A stretch of DNA of 64,000 nucleotides from Paenibacillus sambharensis. Its GTDB lineage: Bacteria > Bacillota > Bacilli > Paenibacillales > Paenibacillaceae. Positions 63,948 to 64,000 of the stretch are shown here, one piece after another. A model generated the notes under the pieces. That model was given only the letters and a program-made list of their open reading frames with translations, was not told the origin of the DNA and ran no database searches. The position numbers and the translations under genes were made by a program. Location of the stretch: positions 62,001 through 126,000 of the forward strand of contig NZ_QKRB01000051.1 of the NCBI RefSeq assembly GCF_003233845.1. The letters run 5' to 3'. Numbering within the stretch: the first letter of the stretch is position 1; every line of letters begins with the position of its first letter.

Positions 63948-64000
63948 GCGATCATATCCTCCTCTTTGTACGACCTCGTCCGCCGGTAGCTCCAGATGGA
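63944..64000 (-). CDS. C-terminal end of a MalF-type sugar permease (truncated by the window edge)
   Basis: The last 18 codons (SIWSYRRTRSYKEEDMIA) are open from the window edge to a TGA overlapping the next start. A basic end of the type RSYKEED is usual for MalF permeases preceding MalG. Confidence 0.7.
   Translation of the reverse strand, partial: SIWSYRRTRSYKEEDMIA

Overview
The window looks like chromosomal DNA of a Paenibacillus-type low-motility-of-synteny Firmicute. Evidence: strong GGAGG ribosome-binding sites, frequent TTG and GTG starts, an ATT-started infC, a T-box leader before ilvB, an L20-type leader before infC-rpmI-rplT, a sigI-rsgI pair, class Ib nrdIEF, gpsB, Gram-positive lipoprotein signals, and YesM/YesN-type sugar regulators. 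No rRNA, tRNA, CRISPR array, insertion sequence or prophage was seen. The first 34 kb and last 14 kb are mostly housekeeping; the middle holds an accessory sugar locus and a repeat-rich gap.

Layout. 1-3.2 kb: tail of an iron-siderophore ABC importer (permease, binding lipoprotein), an HD-domain protein, a nucleotidyltransferase-like protein, and a 27-residue holin-like toxin with a structured RNA tail. 3.4-7 kb: molybdopterin-type oxidoreductase, MFS transporter, leucyl aminopeptidase. 7.1-8.9 kb: a promoter-led operon of a degenerate RsbT-like protein and a histidine kinase whose N-terminus is the RsbU N-terminal domain. 9.2-11.9 kb: sigI-rsgI with a candidate SigI promoter. 12.6-19.4 kb: ilvB-ilvN-ilvC-leuA-leuB behind a leucine-type T-box (no leuCD). 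20-22 kb: rplT, rpmI, infC. 22-30 kb: two glycosyltransferases, PAP2 phosphatase, trmB, a YtqA/YtqB (MnmL/MnmM-type) tRNA-modification pair, a VOC protein and manA. 30-34.6 kb: MHYT sensor kinase, flavin-type stress protein, MsrAB fusion, stand-alone LytTR protein with a consensus cre site.

34.6-49.5 kb appears to be one beta-manno-oligosaccharide utilisation locus. An ABC importer (two permeases plus lipoprotein) is divergent from an intracellular chain: GH113 mannanase-like hydrolase, mannobiose 2-epimerase and GH130 mannosylglucose phosphorylase. It is flanked by an AraC-type response regulator on one side, and by a LacI repressor, a second binding lipoprotein (paralogue of the first) and a YesM-type kinase on the other. 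LacI/cre-like 14-bp sites lie before the importer, the hydrolase operon and the kinase. The likely flow is mannobiose to mannosylglucose to mannose-1-phosphate plus glucose; manA sits about 9 kb away. Within this locus lie a nuclease-plus-HTH gene behind an attenuator, a Trp-rich 37-residue membrane peptide, and about 1.2 kb of non-coding repeats of three different kinds.

49.5-64 kb: acetyltransferases, a mini zinc-finger protein, nrdIEF with paired NrdR-like boxes over its promoter, fumC with a Fur-like box inside its promoter, a YwbE protein, gpsB, an orphan gltD, a MATE pump, a chemotaxis receptor, and the start of another sugar ABC importer running off the right edge. All functions are assigned by reading motifs; no database search was possible.
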